64,000 nt of DNA from Devosia sp. (lineage in GTDB: Bacteria > Pseudomonadota > Alphaproteobacteria > Rhizobiales > Devosiaceae): NCBI RefSeq assembly GCF_028290625.1, contig NZ_JAQGJM010000019.1, positions 1 to 64,000 on the forward strand, written 5' to 3'. The notes beneath the pieces are model-generated. The model was not told where the DNA came from, ran no database searches, and worked only from the letters and a program-made list of their open reading frames with translations. Position numbers and translations under genes: made by a program. The stretch's first letter is position 1; every line of letters starts with the position of its first letter. Shown here piece by piece: positions 1 through 10,590 of this stretch.

Positions 1-1625
<1,625 letters not shown>

Positions 1626-1670
1626 TTAAATACGGGAAAAGGGCAGACCGGAAGCAGAGAGCTAAAGCTC

Positions 1671-1961
1671 TCAGGCCTCGGTGATGCCCATGATGTCGGA
1701 TTCTTTCATGATCAGCAGGTCTTCGCCGTCGACCTTGACCTCAGTGCCGCTCCACTTGCCGAACAGGATGCGATCACCGGCCTTGACGTCGAGAACGACG
1801 CGTTCGCCTTTTTCGTCACGAGCACCGGGGCCAACGGCCACGACGACGCCCTCGGAGGGCTTTTCCTTGGCGGTATCGGGGATGATGATCCCGCCTTTGG
1901 TCTTCTCTTCGCTATCGAGACGGCGGACGACCACGCGGTCGTGCAGGGGACGGAAGCTCAT
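1671..1961 (-). CDS. groES: Co-chaperonin GroES (10 kDa)
   Basis: A 96-residue co-chaperonin that caps the GroEL ring. It shows the family signature [14 protein letters not shown] at the start, the mobile loop with [13 protein letters not shown] (about residues 23-35), and the C-terminal [12 protein letters not shown]. The length is exactly that of the family. The start is set by an AGGAGC ribosome binding site a few bases upstream. It is first in a groES-groEL operon transcribed from the CIRCE-controlled promoter at 2047-2075. Confidence 0.98.
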   Translation of the reverse strand: MSFRPLHDRVVVRRLDSEEKTKGGIIIPDTAKEKPSEGVVVAVGPGARDEKGERVVLDVKAGDRILFGKWSGTEVKVDGEDLLIMKESDIMGITEA

Positions 1962-2007
1962 GTTTGCTCCTATAGCATCGAACTGGAATGCAATTTGTGC
2001 GCCGATG

Positions 2008-2034
2008 TTAGCACTCCTTATCCTAGAGTGCTAA
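2008..2034 (-). promoter_or_regulatory. CIRCE element (HrcA operator) of groESL
   Basis: A perfect inverted repeat TTAGCACTC-N9-GAGTGCTAA, identical to the canonical CIRCE sequence. It lies just downstream of the -10 box, at the expected transcription start, so bound HrcA would block initiation. Heat-shock control through HrcA is established for this element; the hrcA gene itself is not in the window. Confidence 0.97.
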
Positions 2035-2046
2035 CAGGCTGCCGGG

Positions 2047-2075
2047 GATATAGGGAGGAGGGAGAACCGAGTCAA
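2047..2075 (-). promoter_or_regulatory. groESL promoter
   Basis: Read on the minus strand there is TTGACT (2075-2070), a 17-bp spacer and TATATC (2052-2047). This is a good housekeeping-type promoter, and the CIRCE operator begins about 12 bp after the -10 box. The assignment rests on spacing and position only. Confidence 0.7.
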
Positions 2076-2145
2076 GAACGCTTGAACCCACTTCGTCGCT
2101 CATGCGTTAACGACATAACGACAACCGAACAGATGGCAGCCAATC

Positions 2146-2508
2146 ATGACGGGACAATGTCTGGACAAGGATATCAAGATCACCCCGGCCAAGGGCCGCG
2201 TGCATGTGATCTTCGACGACGCCGAAATCGCGTCTTCCCTCAACGCCCTCGAACTCGAAGAGCCCGGCCATCCGCTGCGCATCTATCTCCCGCGTGAGGA
2301 CGTGCGCCCCGATATCCTGGAAGCCTCCAATACCCATACGCACTGCCCCTATAAGGGCGACGCCTCCTATTATACCATCAAAACCCTGACCGCGACCGGC
2401 GCGGACGGCGTCTGGTACTACCCCGACCCATGTCCCCTGGTCGAACCGATCCGCGACCACCTCGCCTTCTGGGGCGGCAAGATCGAATACCGTAGCAGCG
2501 AGGTCTGA
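2146..2508 (+). CDS. DUF427 domain protein
   Basis: A 120-residue protein of the DUF427 family, a small beta-rich fold of unknown biochemical role found in many bacteria. It carries the family's conserved core: THCPYKGDASYY (about residues 65-76), a DGVWYYPDP segment (about 87-95) and the C-terminal HLAFWGGKIEY. It is a stand-alone gene reading away from groESL, and nothing nearby suggests a function. The start gives a normal-length family member. Confidence 0.85.
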   Translation: MTGQCLDKDIKITPAKGRVHVIFDDAEIASSLNALELEEPGHPLRIYLPREDVRPDILEASNTHTHCPYKGDASYYTIKTLTATGADGVWYYPDPCPLVEPIRDHLAFWGGKIEYRSSEV

Positions 2509-2556
2509 TAGGGACTGTGCGGGCGCGGGACCCACTGACCGTCCCAAAAACTCGGT

Positions 2557-2776
2557 GTCATTCCGGCGCAGGCCGGAACCCATCCCGAGATCTAGCGACC
2601 GCCCCAAGGTCGACCGCGCCGTCCGGCCTCCGCGTGCAAAAGAGCCCCTCATCCGCCCTTCGCCCACAAGGGGGGGAAGGGGCATCGAGATCTAAAACAA
2701 CCACCGGATCACCCCTCTCCCCTCGTGGGAGAGGGACAGGCATTTCTGCGTTCAGCAGGAATGTCAGGGTGAGGGG
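2557..2776. repeat. Cluster of three palindromic intergenic repeats
   Basis: The 341-bp gap 2509-2849 holds no convincing gene but three repeat units. 2557-2581 contains the hairpin TTCCGGC-GCAG-GCCGGAA, related to the repeat at 39814-39891. 2645-2682 begins CCCCTCATCCGCCC and ends in a GGGG-rich arm (called family A here). 2709-2776 begins TCACCCCTC, has GGGAGAGGGACAG and GCGTTCAGC in the middle and ends GGGTGAGGGG (family A'). The same A plus A' pairing recurs at 11567-11705 and 59584-59734. Confidence 0.85.
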
Positions 2777-2849
2777 GCTTCTGCCCGCACCATTCTCAAA
2801 ACTGCCCATCTCCCCTTTCGCCTTAACGTTTGCTGTTGCATAAGGGAAC

Positions 2850-3053
2850 ATGACCGAAAAAACCGAAAACCTGACGATCCGTCTCCGCCTCAAGGGCGGC
2901 AGTGGCCCCAATTCCAATTGGCTATGGGAGCTTGTCGATGCCCAGGGCAGCGTGGTGAAGTCCGGCACCATCAGTGGCCCCGAACACAAGGCCTTCGCAA
3001 CAGCGACACAAGCCAAGGCCAAACTGGTCAAAGCCGAGGCCAAGCCGCGCTAA
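2850..3053 (+). CDS. Small protein of unknown function (67 aa)
   Basis: A 67-residue charged protein, not recognised as any family. It starts with MTEKTENLTIRLRLKGG, has a central LWELVDAQGSVVKSGTI that looks like beta-strands, and ends in an Ala/Lys-rich basic helix. There is no signal peptide or membrane segment. An AAGGGA ribosome binding site sits just upstream of the ATG. The strand-forming middle and good codon use support a real gene, but there is no homology evidence. Confidence 0.55.
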   Translation: MTEKTENLTIRLRLKGGSGPNSNWLWELVDAQGSVVKSGTISGPEHKAFATATQAKAKLVKAEAKPR

Positions 3054-3113
3054 GTTAAGCTCCGACGGACATGGCGCAACCGTGTCCGTCAAGGACAGCA
3101 GCATCTGCCTGTC

Positions 3114-4127
3114 ATGCCCGCCCAGTCTTCGCCTTCTCATCGAACCCTAGAGTCTGCCGTGACCGTCCCGCCCGCACCACCCGTCCCCGCCACCCCAACG
3201 GGGATCATGGACGGGCCCATGCGCGGCATCATGCTCAAGGTCGGTTCGGTCTGCATTTTCGTCATCATGTCGTCGCTGCTCAAGGCCACTGGCAACGTGC
3301 CCGCCGGGCAGTTGGTGTTTTACCGCTGCGTGTTCGCCATCGTGCCAGTCCTGGTCTATCTCGCCTGGCGTCGCCAGTTGCACGCGGGGTTCAAGACGGC
3401 CAATCCGTGGGGTCATTTCCTGCGTGGGCTGATCGGCGTCGTCTCGATGGGGCTGGGCTTTTATGCCCTCACCAAGCTGCCGCTCCCCGAAGCCATTGCG
3501 ATCGGCTATGCCTCCCCGCTGCTGATCGTGGTGTTCAGCGCCATCATGCTCAAGGAGCAGGTGCATTTTATTCGCTGGTCGGCGGTACTAGTTGGCCTCG
3601 TCGGCGTCGCCATCATGCTGTGGCCGCGCCTGACGGTGTTTTCGGGCCAAAACGCCATGGGCTGGGGCGAAACCGTCGGCGCCATCGCGGCTCTTGGCGG
3701 CGCCATCTGCGCCGCCTTCGCCATGATGCAGGTGCGACGCCTGGTGCAGACCGAGCGCACCGAAACCATCGTGCTCTACTTCTTCATCAGCGCCAGCATC
3801 ATCTCGCTGGTCACCATTCCGTTCGGCTGGGTCTGGCCCTCGCTCGAACATGTGATCTTCCTGATTCTGGCCGGTTTTGCCGGCGGCGTCGCCCAGATCA
3901 TGATGACGGCGAGCTATCGCCATGCCGATATGTCGGTCATCGCGCCCTTCGAATACACTTCGTTGCTGCTGGGCCTGCTGGTCGGCTATTTCGCCTTTGC
4001 CGAAGTGCCCACCGTGCCCATGCTGATCGGCGCCGCCATCGTCATCGCCTCGGGCATCGTCGTTATCCTGCGCGAACACCGCCTCGGCCTCGACCGCGTC
4101 AAATCCCGCGAAGCCAATACGCCCTAG
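3114..4127 (+). CDS. DMT-superfamily (EamA) transporter
   Basis: An inner-membrane transporter of the drug/metabolite superfamily with two EamA repeats and about ten membrane helices, 337 residues. The first repeat begins near GIMLKVGSVCIFVIMSSLLK; the second covers roughly residues 190-325 and ends in a basic tail after VIASGIVVILREH. The substrate cannot be told from sequence. The first 30 residues are Pro-rich and unlike the family, so the true start may be GTG at 3159 or ATG at 3207. Its end overlaps that of the convergent higA by 4 bp. Confidence 0.88.
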   Translation: MPAQSSPSHRTLESAVTVPPAPPVPATPTGIMDGPMRGIMLKVGSVCIFVIMSSLLKATGNVPAGQLVFYRCVFAIVPVLVYLAWRRQLHAGFKTANPWGHFLRGLIGVVSMGLGFYALTKLPLPEAIAIGYASPLLIVVFSAIMLKEQVHFIRWSAVLVGLVGVAIMLWPRLTVFSGQNAMGWGETVGAIAALGGAICAAFAMMQVRRLVQTERTETIVLYFFISASIISLVTIPFGWVWPSLEHVIFLILAGFAGGVAQIMMTASYRHADMSVIAPFEYTSLLLGLLVGYFAFAEVPTVPMLIGAAIVIASGIVVILREHRLGLDRVKSREANTP

Positions 4128-4423
4128 GCCGCTTGCAGCGCCTGGATTTTTTCCAGGTCCTCCGCAATGGCCATTGCCTCCTGGCTCAGGTCAAACGCGG
4201 TCTGCATGCTCATCCAGAATTGCGGCGTCGTGTCGAAGAACTTGGCGAGACGCAACGCAGTATTGGTGGTGACCGGTGTGGTTTCGGCCACCAGGCGCTC
4301 GATCCGGGTCCGCGGAACGCGGAGTTTTTTTGCCAGCGCATAGGCCGACAATCCCAGTGGCGCCAGATATTCCTCGCGCAGGATTTCGCCCGGATGGATC
4401 GCTGCAATAGTCTGGGTGTGCAT
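4124..4423 (-). CDS. higA: HigA-family antitoxin (XRE/Cro HTH)
   Basis: A 99-residue antitoxin of the HigA/VapI type. The family signature IHPGEILREEYLAPLGLSAY is followed by the helix-turn-helix ALAKKLRVPRTRIERLV and the typical RLAKFFDTTPQFWMSMQ. The frame is open further upstream, but the ATG at 4423 gives the family start (MHTQTIAAIHPGE). It is downstream of the toxin gene higB (31-bp gap), the usual higBA order. It is expected to neutralise HigB and repress its own promoter, probably through the inverted repeat at 4752-4770. Confidence 0.92.
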   Translation of the reverse strand: MHTQTIAAIHPGEILREEYLAPLGLSAYALAKKLRVPRTRIERLVAETTPVTTNTALRLAKFFDTTPQFWMSMQTAFDLSQEAMAIAEDLEKIQALQAA

Positions 4424-4454
4424 TCGATTTTTCCTGTCCGGCCTGCCGATTGCG

Positions 4455-4736
4455 TCAGTGATAGTCGACGATTTCAACCTCATGGGCGCCGCCGTCTTCC
4501 CAGCGCAGGCAAATGCGCCACTGCTCATTGATGCGGATTGAGTGTTGCCCAGCCCGGTTGCCCTTGAGAGCTTCAAGGCGGTTGCCGGGCGGCGACATCA
4601 AGTCCTTCAATTCGACGGCATGCTCCACCATGAACAGCTTGCGCTGCGCCGACCGCAATAGGTCTGCGGGAAAGCCCTTTGGAGCCACTCCGGTGCCGAC
4701 CTTTTCGGCGAATTTGCCTTTGAACGACGCTATCAT
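4455..4736 (-). CDS. higB: HigB toxin, RelE-superfamily mRNA interferase
   Basis: A 93-residue toxin matching the HigB/plasmid-killer family from end to end: MIASFKGKFAEK, then AQRKLFMVEHAVELKDL, the PPGNRLEALKGNRAGQHSIR block and the C-terminal INEQWRICLRW ... VEIVDYH. Proteins of this family cleave mRNA on the translating ribosome. All conserved blocks are present, so the toxin looks intact. It is first in the operon, upstream of higA. Confidence 0.93.
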   Translation of the reverse strand: MIASFKGKFAEKVGTGVAPKGFPADLLRSAQRKLFMVEHAVELKDLMSPPGNRLEALKGNRAGQHSIRINEQWRICLRWEDGGAHEVEIVDYH

Positions 4737-4751
4737 CGGTAATCCGTGCTT

Positions 4752-4770
4752 TGTATCACGTCACGATACA
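4752..4770 (-). promoter_or_regulatory. Candidate HigA operator and higBA promoter
   Basis: A perfect inverted repeat TGTATC-N7-GATACA lies 16 bp upstream of the higB start. On the minus strand it overlaps a possible promoter, TTGCCA (4778-4773), 17-bp spacer, TACAAA (4755-4750). HigA proteins generally repress their own promoter through such palindromes, so this is the likely operator. Confidence 0.6.
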
Positions 4771-4791
4771 GATGGCAAACAGATTGCGCCC

Positions 4792-6219
<1,428 letters not shown>

Positions 6220-6280
6220 GCAGCCGATCCTCGTTGTTTCTTTTCACCCTCTCAGGCGGCGGCAAAACGCTCGGTTGCCA

Positions 6281-6320
6281 CGCGAACAGGCGGTGTTGCA
6301 TTTGATTGTTCGCGAACAGG
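6281..6320. promoter_or_regulatory. Direct repeats and palindrome in a divergent regulator spacer
   Basis: The 195-bp spacer between the sigma-54 regulator and the ROK regulator contains CGCGAACAGG twice, at 6281-6290 and 6311-6320, exactly 30 bp (about three helix turns) apart. The second copy overlaps the perfect palindrome GTTCGCGAAC at 6308-6317. This is a plausible operator for either regulator; no direct evidence links it to one of them. Confidence 0.4.
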
Positions 6321-6414
6321 GTAAATTTTCCGTTCCGGTTTGATCGCTATTAGACCAAATCCGCATTTCCATTGCTCTTGATCGCCGCCCGCACTCCCGA
6401 TTAAGTCTGCCGCC

Positions 6415-7623
6415 ATGAGCAAGACGGATGATTCAGAAGAGTTGAGTCCACTGGGGCGCGGCGTGCCCCAGGCCGGCGTGCGCATTGCCAATGAACGGGC
6501 CGTTTTGAGCCTGATCGCGCTGATGCCGGGCTCCTCCAATGCTGATTTGGCGCGCCGCTCGGGCCTGGGTCCGCAAACCACATCGCGAATCATTTCCGAG
6601 CTGGAGGACCGCGCCCTGATTCTGCGCGGCCAGGTGCTGCGGGGCCGCCGCGGCCAGCCGGCGACGCCCCTATTCCTCAATCCCGAAGGCGCCTATTCCA
6701 TCGGCATCGAGATCGGCTGGCGCCACATTCAGGTGACGCTGGTCAACTTGTCCGGCAAGGTGCTGCTGCATGAGCACCGCGCCTATGACTACCCCGATGC
6801 CACAATTCTGTTCGCCGAAATCGCGGCCAGGATTGCCAAAATCATCGGCGGGCTGACCTCGCAACAGCAATCGCGCTTCGTTGGCGTCGGCATTGCGTCG
6901 CCCACCGCGATAGGGCGAAACAGCGAAATGTTTGCGGCCCATCCCGAACAGCGCTCGCTCTGGGAAACCATCGATGTCGCCGACCGCGTCGCCGCCGATA
7001 CCGGCCTGTCCACCGAATGGTTCAACGACGGCAGCGCGGCCTGCTGGGCCGAAATCATCGCCCTGCCGGAGCCGCGCCCCGCCGGGTTCGCCTATTTCCA
7101 CGTCGGCGCCTATATCGGGGCGGGCATCATTGCCGATGGCCGCCTCTGGGAAGGTCCCACCGGCAATGCCGCCAATCTCGGGGCCATCATGGTCTCCGAT
7201 CGCTACGGCGCGCCCAGCTTCGTGCATAGCATCGCCTCGATCACCGCCTTCGAACGCTGGCTGCGCGAAGCGGGTACGACACCACCACCCGGCAGTCCCC
7301 AGGATTGGGACTGGGATGCTCTGGAGCCCCATGCCACCGCCTGGCTCGACGATGCCGGACGCGCGCTGGCCCAGGCCGCCATGACCACCCAGGCCATGGT
7401 CGAGCTCGACAAGGCCAGCATGGATGGCTCCATGCCCCGTTCCGTCGTCGAACGCCTGCTCGAGCGCGTGCAGTACCATTTGGCGCTGCTGCCGGTGCTG
7501 CGTAGCGGCCGCCCGACGGTGGCCATCGGCCATCTCGGCGCGTTCGCCGCCGCCAGGGGCGCTGCGCTCCTGCCCATGTACAAGCGCTATTTTTCCCGCG
7601 CCTGGAACCACTTCGGCGCCTGA
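6415..7623 (+). CDS. ROK-family transcriptional regulator
   Basis: A 402-residue ROK (repressor, ORF, kinase) protein. An N-terminal winged helix-turn-helix (NADLARRSGLGPQTTSRIISELEDRALI, about residues 40-67) precedes an actin-like ROK domain (AYSIGIEIGWRHIQVTLVNL). The usual ROK zinc motif CxCGxxGC is not visible; the matching stretch after GNAANLGAIMV has no cysteines, so sugar binding or fold may differ from classical members. No sugar transport or catabolic genes are adjacent, so its regulon is unknown. It is divergent from the sigma-54 regulator. Confidence 0.9.
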   Translation: MSKTDDSEELSPLGRGVPQAGVRIANERAVLSLIALMPGSSNADLARRSGLGPQTTSRIISELEDRALILRGQVLRGRRGQPATPLFLNPEGAYSIGIEIGWRHIQVTLVNLSGKVLLHEHRAYDYPDATILFAEIAARIAKIIGGLTSQQQSRFVGVGIASPTAIGRNSEMFAAHPEQRSLWETIDVADRVAADTGLSTEWFNDGSAACWAEIIALPEPRPAGFAYFHVGAYIGAGIIADGRLWEGPTGNAANLGAIMVSDRYGAPSFVHSIASITAFERWLREAGTTPPPGSPQDWDWDALEPHATAWLDDAGRALAQAAMTTQAMVELDKASMDGSMPRSVVERLLERVQYHLALLPVLRSGRPTVAIGHLGAFAAARGAALLPMYKRYFSRAWNHFGA

Positions 7624-7756
7624 AGTGTGCCTGTTCACAAGTGGCTCATGGCTGCCATGCAGCGCCACCGCGCCGGCCCCCACGCGGCGCCGGCATCACT
7701 AGCTGCCTGATCGCCCTCAAAAATTACCCACGGAATACTACCCGGTCACAGCTTTT

Positions 7757-9100
7757 GTGCGCTCGCTGTCAATGCTAAGAGAGCAGTGCCGAATCCCGGC
7801 CCACTCAAGCGATTGCGGACCGCTCGTGCAGGTATTGGTTTACACATTCATAGCGTTGGCGGCGCTCGGCGTCGGCTGCACTGCCTATTTCGGGCTCACG
7901 TTCACGCCTGCCGAGGCCATTATGGCGGCTCTGAGCTTTTCTGCCGTCGCGGTGGTCTTGCTTGAGCGCAGCCTGCGCCAACGCGCCGAGAATCGTCTGG
8001 AAAAGGCCATCGAGGACCTTGGTCTTCTGCTGGCCGCCGAGGGGCAGGCCGGCAGCACGCTGGGTCAGCGCGTCAATGCCCTGGCCGATCTCAATGCCGG
8101 TCGGCGCCTTGAAGGCGTCGAAGCCGATGTTTCCGTGCTGGGCACCGTGATCCGCCAGATCGCCGAGGCCGTCTCCGATATCGAGGAACGCGCCAACAAA
8201 CCGCAGCCGATCCCGGCACCGGCGCCATTGGCCGCCGTGCCCACCAACGTCACGCAGGCGCCGCCACCCGTCGTGGTCCCCGTACCGCGCGAGCCCGAGC
8301 CGCCGATGGTCCCGGTCGAAACTCTGCGCCAGGCGCTCGCCGAAAACCGCCTGATCTATCACGTCCAGCCCATCATCACGCTGCCGCAGCGCCGCCCGCA
8401 CGGCTATGATCTGGTGCCGCGCCTGATGCTGGACAATGGTGAGCTGGCCGACCGCGCCGCCTTCATGCCCCGCCAGGGCAACGAGGACCTGCTGCGCCAT
8501 ATCGAAGGGCTGGGCCTGATCGAGGCCATCGCCATCGGCCGCCGCTCACGTGCCGCCGATCAGCCGATCAATCTGTTCATCCCGCTGTCGCGCGCCACGC
8601 TGGGCGAATGGGTTGCCTCCGAACAGCTCATCGTCTCGCTCGAAGCCAACCGCGCCATCTCGTCCAGCATGGTTTTCGTGGTCACCGAAGCCGAATGGCA
8701 GGTGCTGGCGGCCGGCGAACGCGCCATTGTCGACGGGCTGGTCAAGAAGGGCGCGGGTTTCTCGCTGTCCGAAGTCAAATCGCTGCGCGTCGACGTCGCC
8801 GAACTGGCCGGGCAGGGGGTTCGTTCGCTGCGCGTCGATGCCACCCGCTTTATCGATGCGCCCGAAGCCTTCACCGATTTCCACGCCTCCGATATCGCCA
8901 ATTACCTCAACCGGTTCGGCGTCAGCCTGATGGCCACCGGCGTCACCAGCGAGCGCCAGATTCTCGAACTGCTTGATATCGGCATCGCCCAGATCCAGGG
9001 GCCGCACATTGCCGCGCCCGGTCCGGTTCGCCCCGATCTGATGCTCGAGCGCCCCAAAACTGCCGCGCCGGTTCTGCGCCGCGCCGAAAGCAAGGTCTGA
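7757..9100 (+). CDS. Membrane-anchored degenerate EAL-domain protein, TipF-like
   Basis: A 447-residue protein with two N-terminal membrane helices (about residues 24-68), a coiled-coil segment (ERSLRQRAENRLEKAIEDL onward), a Pro-rich linker and a C-terminal EAL fold (about 190-430). The catalytic EAL motif is not conserved: the place after YHVQPIITL reads GYDLVPRL, so phosphodiesterase activity is unlikely. This layout matches TipF of Caulobacter, a c-di-GMP receptor that positions the flagellum, but orthology is inferred from architecture only. The first roughly 20 residues are unusual, and a GTG near 7826 could be the true start. Confidence 0.7.
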   Translation: MRSLSMLREQCRIPAHSSDCGPLVQVLVYTFIALAALGVGCTAYFGLTFTPAEAIMAALSFSAVAVVLLERSLRQRAENRLEKAIEDLGLLLAAEGQAGSTLGQRVNALADLNAGRRLEGVEADVSVLGTVIRQIAEAVSDIEERANKPQPIPAPAPLAAVPTNVTQAPPPVVVPVPREPEPPMVPVETLRQALAENRLIYHVQPIITLPQRRPHGYDLVPRLMLDNGELADRAAFMPRQGNEDLLRHIEGLGLIEAIAIGRRSRAADQPINLFIPLSRATLGEWVASEQLIVSLEANRAISSSMVFVVTEAEWQVLAAGERAIVDGLVKKGAGFSLSEVKSLRVDVAELAGQGVRSLRVDATRFIDAPEAFTDFHASDIANYLNRFGVSLMATGVTSERQILELLDIGIAQIQGPHIAAPGPVRPDLMLERPKTAAPVLRRAESKV

Positions 9101-9136
9101 TCGCCAGCCACGCCAGCGGCGACCAGGAAGCGCGTC

Positions 9137-9616
9137 ATGATCGTCATCGTGCTCAACGGCTCGATCAATTCCGGCAAGACCACCACCGGCCGCGCACTCG
9201 CGGCGATTCTCCCCGGCGCCCGCTTCATCGATGGTGACGACCACGGCATTCTCGAATCGGTGCCGTTCCAGGAGATGATCGACCGCGCCGTCCTTTGGGT
9301 CGCCGATCAGATCACCGCCGCCACCGAACCCGTCCTCGTCATCGCCTACCCCATGCGCGACAGCGATTTCGCCAAGCTCCAATCCGCCTGCGCCGCCCGC
9401 AATGCCCGCCTCTTCGTCGCCACCCTGGCCCCGCCGCTGGCCGTCGCGCTCACCAACCGCGGCGCCCGCGAACTCGATGATGGCGAACGCGCCCGCATCC
9501 ACGAAATGTACGCCGAAGGCTACCCCGCTCGCGCGTTCAGCGACGTCATCATCACCGACCTGACCACCCTCCAGCAAACCGCCGCCATGCTCGCCCTTCG
9601 CATTTCTCAACTATGA
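9137..9616 (+). CDS. P-loop kinase-like protein, unknown substrate
   Basis: A 159-residue single-domain P-loop protein. A Walker A motif, GSINSGKTTTGRAL (about residues 8-21), is followed by a second conserved acidic stretch, FIDGDDHG, as in small-molecule kinases such as shikimate kinase or chloramphenicol phosphotransferase. No substrate signature was recognised. It lies 36 bp after the EAL gene and 100 bp before the HAD hydrolase gene. Confidence 0.65.
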   Translation: MIVIVLNGSINSGKTTTGRALAAILPGARFIDGDDHGILESVPFQEMIDRAVLWVADQITAATEPVLVIAYPMRDSDFAKLQSACAARNARLFVATLAPPLAVALTNRGARELDDGERARIHEMYAEGYPARAFSDVIITDLTTLQQTAAMLALRISQL

Positions 9617-9718
9617 GCCATGCAACGGCGGCCATCGCTATTCCCGCTTCCGCCCTTGATCCCGGCTGCAACCTGCACCATAGAACGCCAAGGCAATCCC
9701 GCTTCCCCGGAGCCTCCG

Positions 9719-10585
9719 ATGACCGCGCCCCTACCTCCCATTTCCGGCCTTGCCGATCTAGCCGGCCGCTATGATGCGGTTCTCAGCGACGTATGGGGCG
9801 TCGTGCATAACGGCGTCGCCGCCTTCCCCTCCGCTGTCGACGCGCTGGTGCAATACCGCAAGGCCGGCGGCAAGGTCGTCTTCATCACCAATGCGCCGCG
9901 CCCCTCCGCCCCGCTGATCGAGATGCTCGATCGCCTCGGCGTCGTGCGCGAAGCCTATGACGCCATCGTCTCGTCCGGCGACGCCACCCGCGTCATGATC
10001 GCTAAATATTCCGGCCGTCCGATCCACCATGTCGGCCCCGCCACCGAGGACGATGCGCTCTACGAGGGACTCAACGTGCGCCGCACCACGGCCGAGGAGG
10101 CCGATGTCGTCGTCGTCACCGATCTCGATACCGATGACGACACCCCCGAAATGTACCGCGAACGCGCCAAGCTTTGGCTCGCCCGCAAACTCCCCATGAT
10201 CTGCGCCAATCCCGATCGCGTCGTCGAACATGGCGACAAGATCATCTATTGCGGCGGCGCCCTGGGCGATCTCTACGCCGCCATGGGCGGCATGGTGCTG
10301 ATGGCCGGCAAACCCTATCAGCCGATCTACGAGGAAGCCTTCCGCCTCGCTGAGCTGGCCGTCGGCCGCCCGCTCGAAAAATCCCGCACCCTCGCCATCG
10401 GCGACAGCGTGCGCACCGATGCCACCGGCGCCGCCCAGTTCGGCATCGACCTGCTGTTTGTCACCGGCTCCATCCACGCCGCCGAACTCGATGCGTTCGG
10501 CAAGCCCAGCCCGCAAGCTATCGCCGATCTCGTCGCCCCCAGCCGCGCCCACATGGCCGGCTTCCTGCCGCGCCTGAGCTGGTAG
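9719..10585 (+). CDS. HAD-superfamily class IIA hydrolase
   Basis: A 288-residue HAD hydrolase of the NagD-like class IIA group, of the alphaproteobacterial type usually annotated without a known substrate. The motif I region is DAVLSDVWGVVHNG with the nucleophile in SDVWGV, motif II is VVFITNAPR and motif III/IV is AIGDSVRTDATGA. The start is placed at ATG 9719 (MTAPLPPISG) because the 33 codons before it are low-complexity and unlike the family. The next gene, ribF, begins 5 bp after the stop, so the two are probably co-transcribed. The usual class IIA cap domain fits the central region. Confidence 0.87.
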   Translation: MTAPLPPISGLADLAGRYDAVLSDVWGVVHNGVAAFPSAVDALVQYRKAGGKVVFITNAPRPSAPLIEMLDRLGVVREAYDAIVSSGDATRVMIAKYSGRPIHHVGPATEDDALYEGLNVRRTTAEEADVVVVTDLDTDDDTPEMYRERAKLWLARKLPMICANPDRVVEHGDKIIYCGGALGDLYAAMGGMVLMAGKPYQPIYEEAFRLAELAVGRPLEKSRTLAIGDSVRTDATGAAQFGIDLLFVTGSIHAAELDAFGKPSPQAIADLVAPSRAHMAGFLPRLSW

Positions 10586-10590
10586 TCTCT

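Noticed and set aside
7624..7756. A terminator in the gap after the ROK gene (GCCGGC arms near 7672-7698)
   Set aside because: The stem is interrupted and no T-run follows, so it was not listed.
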